Assembly: GCF_008632455.1 (NCBI RefSeq)
Contig: NZ_CP043929.1
Span: forward strand, 2,108,001-2,172,000
Direction: 5' to 3'
Origin: Methylomonas rhizoryzae
GTDB taxonomy: Bacteria > Pseudomonadota > Gammaproteobacteria > Methylococcales > Methylomonadaceae
Length of the DNA: 64,000 bases
Part shown: positions 45,540-54,167 of the stretch, piece by piece
Position numbering within the stretch: the stretch's first letter is position 1
Layout: each line of letters begins with the position of its first letter
The notes under the pieces: generated by a model
Told to the model about the DNA's origin: nothing
What the model saw: the letters and a program-made list of their open reading frames with translations, nothing else
Database searches by the model: none
Translations under genes and position numbers: made by a program

Positions 45540-46865
45540 TCAATAAACCGATTCGCTACCGGTGCGTATCCTCAATACTAGCTTACAGCCGCTGTGTTTT
45601 AAATTCATGATCGCCAGAACGTGATTTTCGGTGACGATGTGGTCTTTCAAAAACACGGTGTCGTTGACCAGAATCTCCGCCGCCTCCATGCCGGGGCGCA
45701 GTTGATTCCAGGCCACTTCGATGATGGGGCGTGCCTCCATACTTTCGGTTTCTTGCAGCACTTGTAAAAAGGTTTCGACCACCAGCGGATCGTAAAAACT
45801 GCCGCTGCGGCTAGTCAGCATGTCCTTGGCTTGCGGGGCGGTCATTCTTTCCCCGCTGATAGCGCCGTCCAAATAATTCAAATAGTCTCTGACTACCGCC
45901 AAGATGCGGGCACCGACCGGAATCTCTTTACCCACCAGACCGAGAGGAAAGCCTTTGCCGTCGTAGTGTTCGTATTGCAAGCGGATGAAATCGGCCGCCG
46001 TTTTCAGCGGATCTATACCGGCGAGCAAGTCGTGACCCTCGATGGCATGATTTAAAAACGCTTTGTGCTGTTGTCGGTTCATCTGGTTGATGGGCGTGTT
46101 CAACAAGCTATCGGTCAGGCTTATTTTGCCTAATTGCAGTAACAGCGCCGCGAACACGATACTTTTGATTTCATCGGCTTCCAATTGCAAGCAAGTCGCC
46201 ACTCGGCGGGCATTTTCGGCGATGTATTTGGCGTGACCACTTTTAATGCCGGGGCGCATTTCAATGATTTTGGCGAAAACCTTGATCGATTCGGTGTATT
46301 GTTTTTTCAGTTCGTTATGGGCTTGATCGACCATGCTCAGCGATTTTTTCACTTGCGCGGTGCGTTTTTCGACTTTTTCTTCCAAGCTGGCGTTGAGTTC
46401 TTCCAGTTCCTTGTTTTTGCTGTTGATAATGTCGAACAAACGGGCGCGTTCCTCCCTCGCCCGCTTTTGTTCCAGCGCGAAATGTACCCGGGTACGCAGG
46501 TCGTCATCGTCCCAGGGTTTGCAGCAGTAGCAAAATATCTGGCCGTCGTTGACGGCGGCTATCGTCGATTCTATGTCCGCGTATCCGGTCAGCAGCATGC
46601 GCATGGTATCCGGCCAACGTTTCGCCGCATGGCGCAGAAATTCGGCGCCGTCCATTTGCGGCATGCGCATGTCGGAAATGACTAAATCGAAGTTGTGTTG
46701 CTCCATTAGCGCTAAAGCGCTGACGCCGTTGTCGGCGGTTTGCAAATGATAGTGCGGATTGCGCAACACTCGGCACAGCGCTTTTAATACGTTGGGTTCG
46801 TCGTCTACCAGCAATATATTGGTAGCGGGCTGAATTGCCGTTCCCGGGAGACTGGTGGTGTTCAT
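45540..46865 (-). CDS. Response regulator with degenerate HD-GYP domain
   Basis: From ATG 46865 the product is 441 aa; an ATG at 46955 would add 30 poorly conserved residues. The receiver domain is intact (LVISDMRMPQMDG; Lys in CCKPWDD). A coiled coil follows, then an HD-GYP-shaped domain. The catalytic HD position reads LLLQLGKISL in place of HDIGKI, and HHExxDGxGYP reads EHYDGKGFP, so most metal ligands are missing. It should not cleave c-di-GMP and may bind it or act as a protein-interaction output. Similar REC-HD proteins with YCYKPW-type receivers are frequent beside hybrid kinases. Confidence 0.88.
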   Translation of the reverse strand: MNTTSLPGTAIQPATNILLVDDEPNVLKALCRVLRNPHYHLQTADNGVSALALMEQHNFDLVISDMRMPQMDGAEFLRHAAKRWPDTMRMLLTGYADIESTIAAVNDGQIFCYCCKPWDDDDLRTRVHFALEQKRAREERARLFDIINSKNKELEELNASLEEKVEKRTAQVKKSLSMVDQAHNELKKQYTESIKVFAKIIEMRPGIKSGHAKYIAENARRVATCLQLEADEIKSIVFAALLLQLGKISLTDSLLNTPINQMNRQQHKAFLNHAIEGHDLLAGIDPLKTAADFIRLQYEHYDGKGFPLGLVGKEIPVGARILAVVRDYLNYLDGAISGERMTAPQAKDMLTSRSGSFYDPLVVETFLQVLQETESMEARPIIEVAWNQLRPGMEAAEILVNDTVFLKDHIVTENHVLAIMNLKHSGCKLVLRIRTGSESVY

Positions 46866-47191
46866 AGCGGCCTTTTGAGATCGGAAACTGGATATGTCCG
46901 TTTGCCGTGCTTTTTCGGTCGACTTTAACGCGGATTTGGAATGCGCGGACCGCACAAACTCGCCATGCGGCGGCGGATGCCATTGGAAAAGCCGCTCACG
47001 TTTTATCGAATGCCAAGAATAAATTAGCTATCGCTAACGGTCGAACCTAGTCGAATGCAGGCTGGAACGGTCAAAGCTTAGCACCGGCAGGCGGGCTTGG
47101 TAAGGATAAAATCGAATCGGCCATCATTTTTTAACACGCCGGAATCCGGCTCCTCTACAGCCGAGTGTATCCGGGCGGCTATAACGCTGCC

Positions 47192-49534
47192 TCAGTCGGG
47201 CATTAGTTGATCGCGTATCGGTAATTGGCGGATGCGTTTGCCGGTTGCCGCGAAGATCGCATTGCACAGTGCGGGGGCAATCGGCGGCAATCCGGGTTCG
47301 CCGATACCGCCCAAGGGTGTGTCGTAGGCGTCTGATGGCAACAAATGTATCCGAATCTCGCCTGGTGCTTCGTCCATACGCAGCAATGGATAATCATGGA
47401 AGTTGTCTTGCACGACGGCGCCGTTTTTAAAGCTGATTTCACTATGCATCGCTAGGGTCAGGCCCATGATGCAAGCGCCTTCGAACTGCGAACGGATTCT
47501 TTCCGGATTGACTTGCGGGCCGCAATCGACGGCAATATCCACTCGTGGCACCTGAATCTTGCCGTCTTCCGCGACGACGACTTGAACGATAGCCGCGACA
47601 TAGGTGACGAAACTGTAATGGGCGGCCAGACCTAGGCCTTGGCCTTTCGGCAAATTGCGCCCCCAGCCGGCTTGGCCGCAAACGGTTTCTATGACACGGC
47701 GCAAGCGGCCGGTATCCACCGGGTAGCTTAGCGGCGACTCGCCTTGATTCCAGCTGTCGTTTAACTCGCGCGGATCGATGCGACGGGCCGGACCGAGCAA
47801 ATCCAGTAAAAACTCTTTGTGGTCGCGGCCTGCGGTTTGCGCTAATTCGGCGACGAACGACTGAACGGCGTAGGCGCGCGGGATGTTGGATACCGAGCGG
47901 AACCAGCCGATGCGGGTGTGCGATTCGGCTTCCGGATTTTCGATGCGGATGTTAGGAATCGCATACGGCAGGTTGATGATGCCCATGCCCAGTTCGGCAG
48001 GCATCTGATGTTTGCTGTCCGGGCCGAAAGTGGCGGAAATACTGGGAGCGGCGCTACGGTGCAGCCAGGCTTGCACCTTACCGTCGGTGTCGAGTCCCGC
48101 TTCCAAGCGTTCCAACGACACGGTGTGAAAATAGGCGTGTTGCAGATCGTCTTCGCGGGTCCAAGTGACTTTAACCGGTTTGCCGCGCATCGCTTTGGAC
48201 AGCAAAGCCGCTTCTATCAAGTAATCCGGCATCGACTTACGCCCGAAGGCTCCACCCAATAGCGTGACGTGGACCGTGACTCGTTCTTCCGGCAACTTTA
48301 ACCACTTGGCTACGCGTTCTCTGGACAACTGCGGTGCTTGGGTGCACGCCCAAACTTCGCAATGGCCGTTGACAATGCGGGCTGTGGCGGCCGGCGGCTC
48401 CATGGGAGCTTGCGCCAGATGCGGCGCGTAATATTCGGCGCTCACCCGTTGGCTGGCCGCTTGCAGGGCCTGATCGACTTGTCCTTGTTCGCGCACGACT
48501 TTACCGGATTGGCGGGCCGCGGCTTCCAGTTGCTTGCGGTAGTCCGCCGAGTCGTAATGTGCGTGAGGGCTGTCCGTCCATTCCACGCTCAAGGCTTTGC
48601 GGCCTTGAATGGCGGCCCAGGTATTGGTGGCGACCACGGCCACGCCGCCCAAGGGGTGAAAATCTGCCGGCAGCGGGCTGCTAGGTAGTTCGACGACTTG
48701 CAAAACGCCGGGGACTTGCAGGGCTTTTGCGGCGTCGAAGCGCTTCGCCTGGGCGCCCAGAACTTTAGGCCGGGCGACTACCGCGTATAACATGCCGTCC
48801 AGACGGGTATCCATGCCGTATTGACTATTACCGGACACCATGTCGCGGCCGTCGTAAATGTTCAGGTTGCCTTTGCCGATGTAGCGAAACTCCGCCGGGT
48901 TTTTCAAGCGTAAACTTGTTCGTTCAGGGACCGGTAACTTGGCGGCTGCAATGGCCAAATCGCCGTAGCTCAGGGATTTGCCGCTAGCCGGATGTACTAC
49001 CCGGTGTAATTCGGCTTTCACTTCGTTAACCGGAACCTGCCATTGAGCGGCGGCGGCGGTTTCCAGCATGTGTCTGGCGGCGGCGCCGACTCGGCGCATC
49101 GGCATGAAAAAATGCCGGGTGCTGCGCGAGCCGTCGGTATCTTGGTTGCCGAATTTAGCTTCGTCGCCGGGTGCTTGTTTGACGGTAACCTGCAGCCAAT
49201 TGGCTTCCATTTCGTCAGCGACGACCAGGGGTAAGCTGGTGCGCACGCCTTGGCCCATCTCGGAACGATGGCAAATAATGGTAACGCTGCCATCTTCGGC
49301 AATGGCGACGAACACCAAGGGGTTATCGACCCAGCCGTGCGGCATCGCATCGGCACCGTATTTTTTCAGTTCGCTATCGGTTTCGGCAGCGTCGGCCAAT
49401 AAAGCATCCGGGAAACCGGCCGCGAGCACGAAACCCGAGAGCGCCAGGTTTTTCAAGAAATCCCGTCGGCTGACGTTGACGATGTCGAACTCGGCGTCGG
49501 CGGCGGAAAAAGGTGCTGTGTCCTTGGCGATCAT
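47192..49534 (-). CDS. Molybdopterin-binding catalytic subunit of a xanthine-oxidase-family dehydrogenase (Tat-exported)
   Basis: From ATG 49534 (GGAGA just upstream) the product is 780 aa. A twin-arginine signal (SRRDFLKNLALSGFVLAAGF) sends it to the periplasm already folded. The body matches the IorB/aldehyde-oxidase subfamily: GQGVRTSLPL, GGAFGRK and the C-terminal GGIGEPGLPP, whose Glu is the catalytic base. It hydroxylates aldehydes or N-heterocycles using water, with electrons passing to the 2Fe-2S subunit. The stop of the small-subunit gene lies 11 nt upstream; the two form the heterodimer. Confidence 0.93.
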   Translation of the reverse strand: MIAKDTAPFSAADAEFDIVNVSRRDFLKNLALSGFVLAAGFPDALLADAAETDSELKKYGADAMPHGWVDNPLVFVAIAEDGSVTIICHRSEMGQGVRTSLPLVVADEMEANWLQVTVKQAPGDEAKFGNQDTDGSRSTRHFFMPMRRVGAAARHMLETAAAAQWQVPVNEVKAELHRVVHPASGKSLSYGDLAIAAAKLPVPERTSLRLKNPAEFRYIGKGNLNIYDGRDMVSGNSQYGMDTRLDGMLYAVVARPKVLGAQAKRFDAAKALQVPGVLQVVELPSSPLPADFHPLGGVAVVATNTWAAIQGRKALSVEWTDSPHAHYDSADYRKQLEAAARQSGKVVREQGQVDQALQAASQRVSAEYYAPHLAQAPMEPPAATARIVNGHCEVWACTQAPQLSRERVAKWLKLPEERVTVHVTLLGGAFGRKSMPDYLIEAALLSKAMRGKPVKVTWTREDDLQHAYFHTVSLERLEAGLDTDGKVQAWLHRSAAPSISATFGPDSKHQMPAELGMGIINLPYAIPNIRIENPEAESHTRIGWFRSVSNIPRAYAVQSFVAELAQTAGRDHKEFLLDLLGPARRIDPRELNDSWNQGESPLSYPVDTGRLRRVIETVCGQAGWGRNLPKGQGLGLAAHYSFVTYVAAIVQVVVAEDGKIQVPRVDIAVDCGPQVNPERIRSQFEGACIMGLTLAMHSEISFKNGAVVQDNFHDYPLLRMDEAPGEIRIHLLPSDAYDTPLGGIGEPGLPPIAPALCNAIFAATGKRIRQLPIRDQLMPD

Positions 49535-49545
49535 CGGCTGGTCTC

Positions 49546-49998
49546 CTACGATTTTGCGGCTTGTTTGATAGCTGTGCGTATGCGGGTATAGGTACCGCAA
49601 CGGCATAAGTTGCCGCTCATGGCTTTGTCGATGTCGGCGTCGCTAGGATTGGGATTTTGCCTTAACAATGCACTGGCGGACATTAACTGACCCGGTTGGC
49701 AATACCCGCACTGCGGAACGTTGCCGTCCAACCATGATTGCTGCAGTTTGCGGCCTATCTCGTCTTCGTGCAGGGCTTCTATTGTGACGACGGTTTTTCC
49801 GGCTACTTCCGATAACGGCGTTACGCAGGCGCGGGCGGCCAAACCGTCGATATGAACGGTGCAAGCGCCGCATACCGATACACCGCAAGCGAACTTGGTG
49901 CCGGTTAATCCCAACGCGTCGCGCAAGACCCACAGTAGCGGGGTGTCGCCGGGCAAATCGAGTTGGCGATCGACGCCGTTAACGGTCAAAGTAATCAT
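49546..49998 (-). CDS. (2Fe-2S)-binding small subunit of the molybdenum hydroxylase
   Basis: The product is 150 aa. The plant-type ferredoxin cluster is in CGVSVCGACTVHIDG and the second cluster in CGYCQPGQLM with CRCGTY. This is the IorA/CoxS layout. It has no signal of its own and is presumably co-exported with the Tat-bearing large subunit. It sits between the XdhC-like gene and the large subunit. Confidence 0.95.
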   Translation of the reverse strand: MITLTVNGVDRQLDLPGDTPLLWVLRDALGLTGTKFACGVSVCGACTVHIDGLAARACVTPLSEVAGKTVVTIEALHEDEIGRKLQQSWLDGNVPQCGYCQPGQLMSASALLRQNPNPSDADIDKAMSGNLCRCGTYTRIRTAIKQAAKS

Positions 49999-50073
49999 GG
50001 CAGCTACCTGGGTGTGCTAATTGGCGACCGTCCCTGTCGATGGGTTATCGGCGTTCAGTCTAAACGGTGCGCA

Positions 50074-50889
50074 TCAGTCCGTAAAGTCGGCGCCGGCGCA
50101 AGCGCAATCGCTCAAGGGTTGTCCGTGCCCGCCGCGCTTCAGCATAAGCATTTCGCTGGCGATGGAGAGTGCGATTTCTTCGGGATGTTTCGCGCCCAGA
50201 TCCAAGCCGGCCGGGGCGCGTATCTTCGCTATTTGTTCGCGGCCGATACCGGCTTGGGCCAAGCGGTGCGCGATCAAGCGCGCGCGTTTGCGGCTGGAGA
50301 CCAAGCCTATGTATACGGCGGCGGAATTGAGCGCCTGGCTTAGCGAAGCGTAATCGCCTTTATGGTGAGTGGCGATCAAAACAAAGTCGCCGGGTTCCGG
50401 GCGCAGCAATTGGTAGCGCGGATCGTCGGCGATAATGCGGACGGCTTTCGGAAAGCGTTCCGGGCGCGCTTGCGGATCATCGACAATCACGTCGAAATTC
50501 AGGACGGCGGCAAACTCGCAGAGGCTTTCCACAATGCGGCCGTGACCCATCAGCCAGAGCTGCGGCTTGGGTAGCACGGCTTCGACGTAAACCCGCATAT
50601 GGCCGCCGCACGGCATGCCGGCCCCGAATATTTCGTCGGTCAAATCGACGTCTACGACTTTGGGTTCGCCGCTTGCCAGACAATCCAGCGTAGTTTCGGC
50701 AATCATGCTCTGTGCGCAGCCCCCGCCTATCCAGCCGGCCAGCAGTTTACCGTCGGCAGCGAATAGGGCTTTTGCGGCCGGTTTCGCGGACGACGAGCCG
50801 ACGATTTCCACTACCGTAGCCAGCGCATAGGGTGTGCGGTTTTGTTGCAGTTGCAATTGCAGGTTCAATAGATCGGTGTGATCGGTCAT
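50074..50889 (-). CDS. XdhC/CoxI-family molybdenum-cofactor insertion protein
   Basis: From ATG 50889 the product is 271 aa. An alternative ATG 50907 adds six residues coded by a dispersed repeat, so the inner start is preferred. The N-terminal XdhC/CoxI motif (ATVVEIVGSSSAKP, GWIGGGCA) and a C-terminal Rossmann domain (LWLMGHGRIVESL, IGLVSSRKR) are present. XdhC proteins protect and insert sulfurated molybdopterin into xanthine-oxidase-family enzymes, here most likely the one encoded directly downstream. Confidence 0.92.
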   Translation of the reverse strand: MTDHTDLLNLQLQLQQNRTPYALATVVEIVGSSSAKPAAKALFAADGKLLAGWIGGGCAQSMIAETTLDCLASGEPKVVDVDLTDEIFGAGMPCGGHMRVYVEAVLPKPQLWLMGHGRIVESLCEFAAVLNFDVIVDDPQARPERFPKAVRIIADDPRYQLLRPEPGDFVLIATHHKGDYASLSQALNSAAVYIGLVSSRKRARLIAHRLAQAGIGREQIAKIRAPAGLDLGAKHPEEIALSIASEMLMLKRGGHGQPLSDCACAGADFTD

Positions 50890-50897
50890 GGTTACTA

Positions 50898-50989
50898 TGA
50901 AAGTCATGGTGGGGGCGACACATAGCCGCGATTCGCGAGGCCATCATCGCGACTATGCGCCGCTCCTACCAAACTCCCTTTCATTTGCC
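50898..50989. repeat. REP/MITE-like repeat, copy 2, abutting the MocA and XdhC genes
   Basis: It starts with TGAAAGTCAT, as in the copy at 17221, and ends with CTTTCATTTGCC, as in that copy. The central arms are diverged (GTGGGGGCGAC...GCGCCGCTCCTACC with an internal TAGCCGCGATTCGCG). It occupies the whole gap between the MocA-like and XdhC-like genes and supplies the last codons of the former. Confidence 0.7.
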
Positions 50990-51582
50990 AGGCCTTCATG
51001 ATCGTTAAGCGGAGTTTGCAGCAAATCGGCGGGCGTATCGATATCCAGCAAAACACCGGGATCGTCGCAGTCGATCAGTGTTACCCGCCCGTCATGATTT
51101 TGCAACACCGGTTTTGCCCCTTGGTCGCCTGTGAGACCTAACAGCTCGGCGCGCAATAACGGCGAGAACCCGACCGGGTGGCCGCGGCGACCGCGGTAAG
51201 CGGGAGCGGCGATCCAGGCGCCGGCACACATGGCCCGGGCGATTGCCGCGATGCTGGCCGGTTGTATCCACGGCATATCCGCTAAAGCGATCAGCACGGC
51301 ATTCGAGGCGGGGGCGGCGGCAACTCCGCAGGCTAAACTGGCGCTTAGGCCTCGTTCGGCTTGTGCGCAGAACGCGACAGTCGCGCCCAGCGACAGCAAG
51401 CGCTCGGCCAACGGCTTGTCTTCCTGGCGTACCACGGCGATTACGCTACCGGTAGCGTGCAGTAAACGGCGGCAGGCTTGGCTGGCGACGGTTTCATCGC
51501 CGGTTAGCGGGTGTAACAATTTATCCGCGCCGAAACGGGTTGCGGAGCCGGCGGCCAATAATATACCGGTAACGTCGAGCAT
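50953..51582 (-). CDS. MocA/MobA-like molybdenum cofactor nucleotidyltransferase
   Basis: The product is 209 aa. The nucleotide-binding loop LLAAGSATRFGADKL opens the protein, and ALADMPW and RGRRGHPVGFS follow. These are marks of MocA-type CTP:molybdopterin cytidylyltransferases, which make MCD, the cofactor form used by xanthine-oxidase-family enzymes of the IorAB/aldehyde-oxidase group. The last ~12 residues (after NDHEGLAN) are encoded by the dispersed repeat at 50898-50989, so the native C-terminus was altered by that insertion. First gene of the four-gene operon. Confidence 0.9.
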   Translation of the reverse strand: MLDVTGILLAAGSATRFGADKLLHPLTGDETVASQACRRLLHATGSVIAVVRQEDKPLAERLLSLGATVAFCAQAERGLSASLACGVAAAPASNAVLIALADMPWIQPASIAAIARAMCAGAWIAAPAYRGRRGHPVGFSPLLRAELLGLTGDQGAKPVLQNHDGRVTLIDCDDPGVLLDIDTPADLLQTPLNDHEGLANEREFGRSGA

Positions 51583-51626
51583 GCCTTATCGTATCAATCT
51601 GACGGAATCGGGGGAACAACCGCGGG

Positions 51627-53273
51627 TTAAAACAACGACGATTCGTCTATTTCTTTTTGTATATTGGCGCCCGCTTGGGCTTGCACGAACTGCCGCACCA
51701 AATCCTGTAGTTGTTTAGCCATGACCGAAAATTCGGTGCCGTAATTGGAGGCCTGGGTAACGACTTGGGTGGTTTGCTCGGCAATGTCGGCAATGGTATT
51801 CACCCGCGCCCGGATTGCCGCGACTTGGGTGTTTTGACCTTCGGTCTCGTCGGCAATGTGTTGATTGAGTTTGCTGATGTCGTCTATGGAATTTTTGACG
51901 GCTTTTAAGGCGACGTCGGCGTCCGCCGCCTGACCTAGGCTGGACTCGCTCTTTTCCACGCTGACGGCCATGGCGGCGGTCATTTGCTGGACGCGGCCCT
52001 GCAATTGGCGAATTTGATGATGGATGTTTCGTGTCTCCGCCTGAATACGGTTGGATAAGGAGCGCACCTCGTCGGCGACCACGGCAAAGCCGCGGCCTTG
52101 TTCGCCGGCGCGTGCCGCTTCGATAGCCGCGTTTAACGCCAGTAAATTGGTTTGTTCGGATATTTTATTGATGATGGATACCACGCTGCCGATGTCGCGG
52201 CTGTCGGCTTCGACGGCGGAAATGATGCCGCCCATGGAATGGACATTATTCGCCAAATCTTTAAATGCACAAACCGCGTCGCTCATTAGTCGAGTGACTT
52301 GGTCGGAGCGCTGGCGGGCATCGGCGGCGGCTTGTGCGGCTGCATTGGCGTCGTTGGAAACGGCGGCGGAGGCATTGGCCATTTTGTCGACCGCTTCGGC
52401 AATCAAGGCGATTTCCCGCCGCTGGTGAATCACTTGTTCTTTGCTTTGCAAAGTAACGTCCGACATGCGGATAGATTCGTCGGATAGGGCAATCGAAGAG
52501 TTGGTGACCAAGTTAATGACGTCGTTCAACTTGTTGATGAAGGCGTTGAAGCCGCGATTGAGCAGGGCAATCTCCAGGTGGCCCTCTTCGTCCAAACGGC
52601 GAGTTAAATTGCTGTCGCCGCTGGCGATGTCTTCCATCGCTTTTACCGCAACCCCTAAAGGCCGGCTGACTAGATGACGGATCAGCAACAGCAAAATGGC
52701 AATCGAAATGAGCAAAATTAAGCCGGAGTAAGCCAGTTGTCTCCGATTGAGTTGGTCCACGTACCGGTTCAGATCGCTAGTGTCGAATTTGGCGGCCAAA
52801 AAGCCTATGGTTTCTGGCGGTTTGCCGGCGCTGATCGCCTGGAAAACCGTGAAACTATCCGGCTGGCTGACGGTGGTATAAGCTTGCCGGCTCAGAATGT
52901 CGTGCCGTTCGGTTAGCGTGCTTAACAGGTCGCCGGCCGGGTTGCCGCCGGCTTTGTGCCATGCGCTCAATGGCTGAAATCGTGCGTCGACAACCAATAG
53001 TTGGATCAGATGGGAATCCGGGTGTTCGGCCAAGTCGGCATAAGCACGGGCGATAGCGTCCGGCCTGTTCCAACGGACGCCGCCGCGCATGGTCGATACC
53101 AATAACCGCGTTAGCTGTACGTTGTCGGCATTGCTGCGTTGAATCAAGGCTTCCCGCAAACCGGAGCCCGACGTGGCGATTAATAAACCGTAGCCCAGGG
53201 AAATCAGCGCGATTACGCCTACGGTAACCGTCTTGCCGATGGATAACTGTTTAAATCCGCTGACTAAAGACAT
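51627..53273 (-). CDS. Methyl-accepting chemotaxis protein
   Basis: The product is 548 aa. Two membrane helices (about residues 12-35 and 182-202) bracket a ~150-residue periplasmic sensor. HAMP follows (RPLGVAVKAMEDIASGD), then a signalling domain with the conserved hairpin (EQTNLLALNAAIEAARAGEQGRGFAVVADEVR). No CheR-docking pentapeptide is seen at the C-terminus. It starts 3 nt after the stop of a gene for a small exported protein, likely a co-sensor. Confidence 0.94.
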   Translation of the reverse strand: MSLVSGFKQLSIGKTVTVGVIALISLGYGLLIATSGSGLREALIQRSNADNVQLTRLLVSTMRGGVRWNRPDAIARAYADLAEHPDSHLIQLLVVDARFQPLSAWHKAGGNPAGDLLSTLTERHDILSRQAYTTVSQPDSFTVFQAISAGKPPETIGFLAAKFDTSDLNRYVDQLNRRQLAYSGLILLISIAILLLLIRHLVSRPLGVAVKAMEDIASGDSNLTRRLDEEGHLEIALLNRGFNAFINKLNDVINLVTNSSIALSDESIRMSDVTLQSKEQVIHQRREIALIAEAVDKMANASAAVSNDANAAAQAAADARQRSDQVTRLMSDAVCAFKDLANNVHSMGGIISAVEADSRDIGSVVSIINKISEQTNLLALNAAIEAARAGEQGRGFAVVADEVRSLSNRIQAETRNIHHQIRQLQGRVQQMTAAMAVSVEKSESSLGQAADADVALKAVKNSIDDISKLNQHIADETEGQNTQVAAIRARVNTIADIAEQTTQVVTQASNYGTEFSVMAKQLQDLVRQFVQAQAGANIQKEIDESSLF

Positions 53274-53276
53274 AGC

Positions 53277-53921
53277 TCATTCCATTAAAAGGTCTAGGTT
53301 GACGCCGACGGTGGCTGCGCCTATCGGGGCTTGAGTATCAGGATCGGTCAAAGTAAAGCTCAATTGCGCTTGAAAGACTTGGGTGGATTCATCCTGATCG
53401 ACTTCGCCGATATGAACGGCGCTTTGGCCCAGCAGAAAGGTTTGTTGCCATTTGGCTTCGTCTCCCTGCCAATAATCCGAAGTCGGATTGCTTTGCCCGA
53501 CGTTCAAACCGTGCGCGTCGGTCACGAAAATTTCGGTGTACAACCCGTGGCTGCCGTCGCACAGTTGCCGCAGATACCGCGAAAGCGGCGTCGTTAAAGT
53601 CCGGTTTATCCAAGGCTGCTGCCTGCTTTCGATTTCCCGCCGCCATGTTTGATCCAAGGTTTGGATTTGTTGTGGACTTATGGCCTGATTGGCCAGATTT
53701 TGGGCGCGGATGGCTTGTATCACCAAATCGGTTTGCAAGGCGCCGAGCAATTGGCTTTGTAGCAAAGCGCGCATGCGCGCCGCATAATCGTTATCCAGCG
53801 CGGATGCCGGATTAAAAAATAAAACCAGCGACAGGGACGCGGCGATCAGACAGGTCGGCGCGTATTCTTTGCGGTTTTCGCCTTTTTCCCATCGCGAGCG
53901 GCTAATCTTTAACACATTCAT
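53277..53921 (-). CDS. Exported single-Cache-like sensor protein, partner of the chemoreceptor
   Basis: The product is 214 aa. A membrane or signal segment (LIAASLSLVLFFNPASA) is followed by a periplasmic domain. Its second half (LYTEIFVTDAHGLNVGQSNPTSDYWQGDEAKW, then the final strands) resembles PDC/Cache sensors that bind small carboxylates or amino acids. It lacks any output domain. Its 3-nt spacing to the chemoreceptor gene suggests it supplies or helps ligand detection. I do not know a ligand. Confidence 0.8.
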   Translation of the reverse strand: MNVLKISRSRWEKGENRKEYAPTCLIAASLSLVLFFNPASALDNDYAARMRALLQSQLLGALQTDLVIQAIRAQNLANQAISPQQIQTLDQTWRREIESRQQPWINRTLTTPLSRYLRQLCDGSHGLYTEIFVTDAHGLNVGQSNPTSDYWQGDEAKWQQTFLLGQSAVHIGEVDQDESTQVFQAQLSFTLTDPDTQAPIGAATVGVNLDLLME

Positions 53922-54167
53922 TCCCGGTCGTTAATATTGGTTTTGATGCCCGAAAACTATAACTCAGTTTAAGCGTGGAGCAATTGGTAAAGCCGCAGAA
54001 TCAGAGGCGCATAGGTTTCGGGATAAGCTAAAACCCCCTCGCTTCGCTAAGCGAATAGACAGCCGCGGGTATGGGCAGCCATGATTATTGGCTACGAATT
54101 GATCGGCTTTTGCTTATAATGACCGGTTGCATTTTTCGGTTGTGCGTTGGCGCCCGAACTTTCCCTC

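Noticed and set aside
45319..45543. 74-aa minus-strand ORF between glgX and a response regulator gene
   Set aside because: Composition and lack of motifs do not support a gene.
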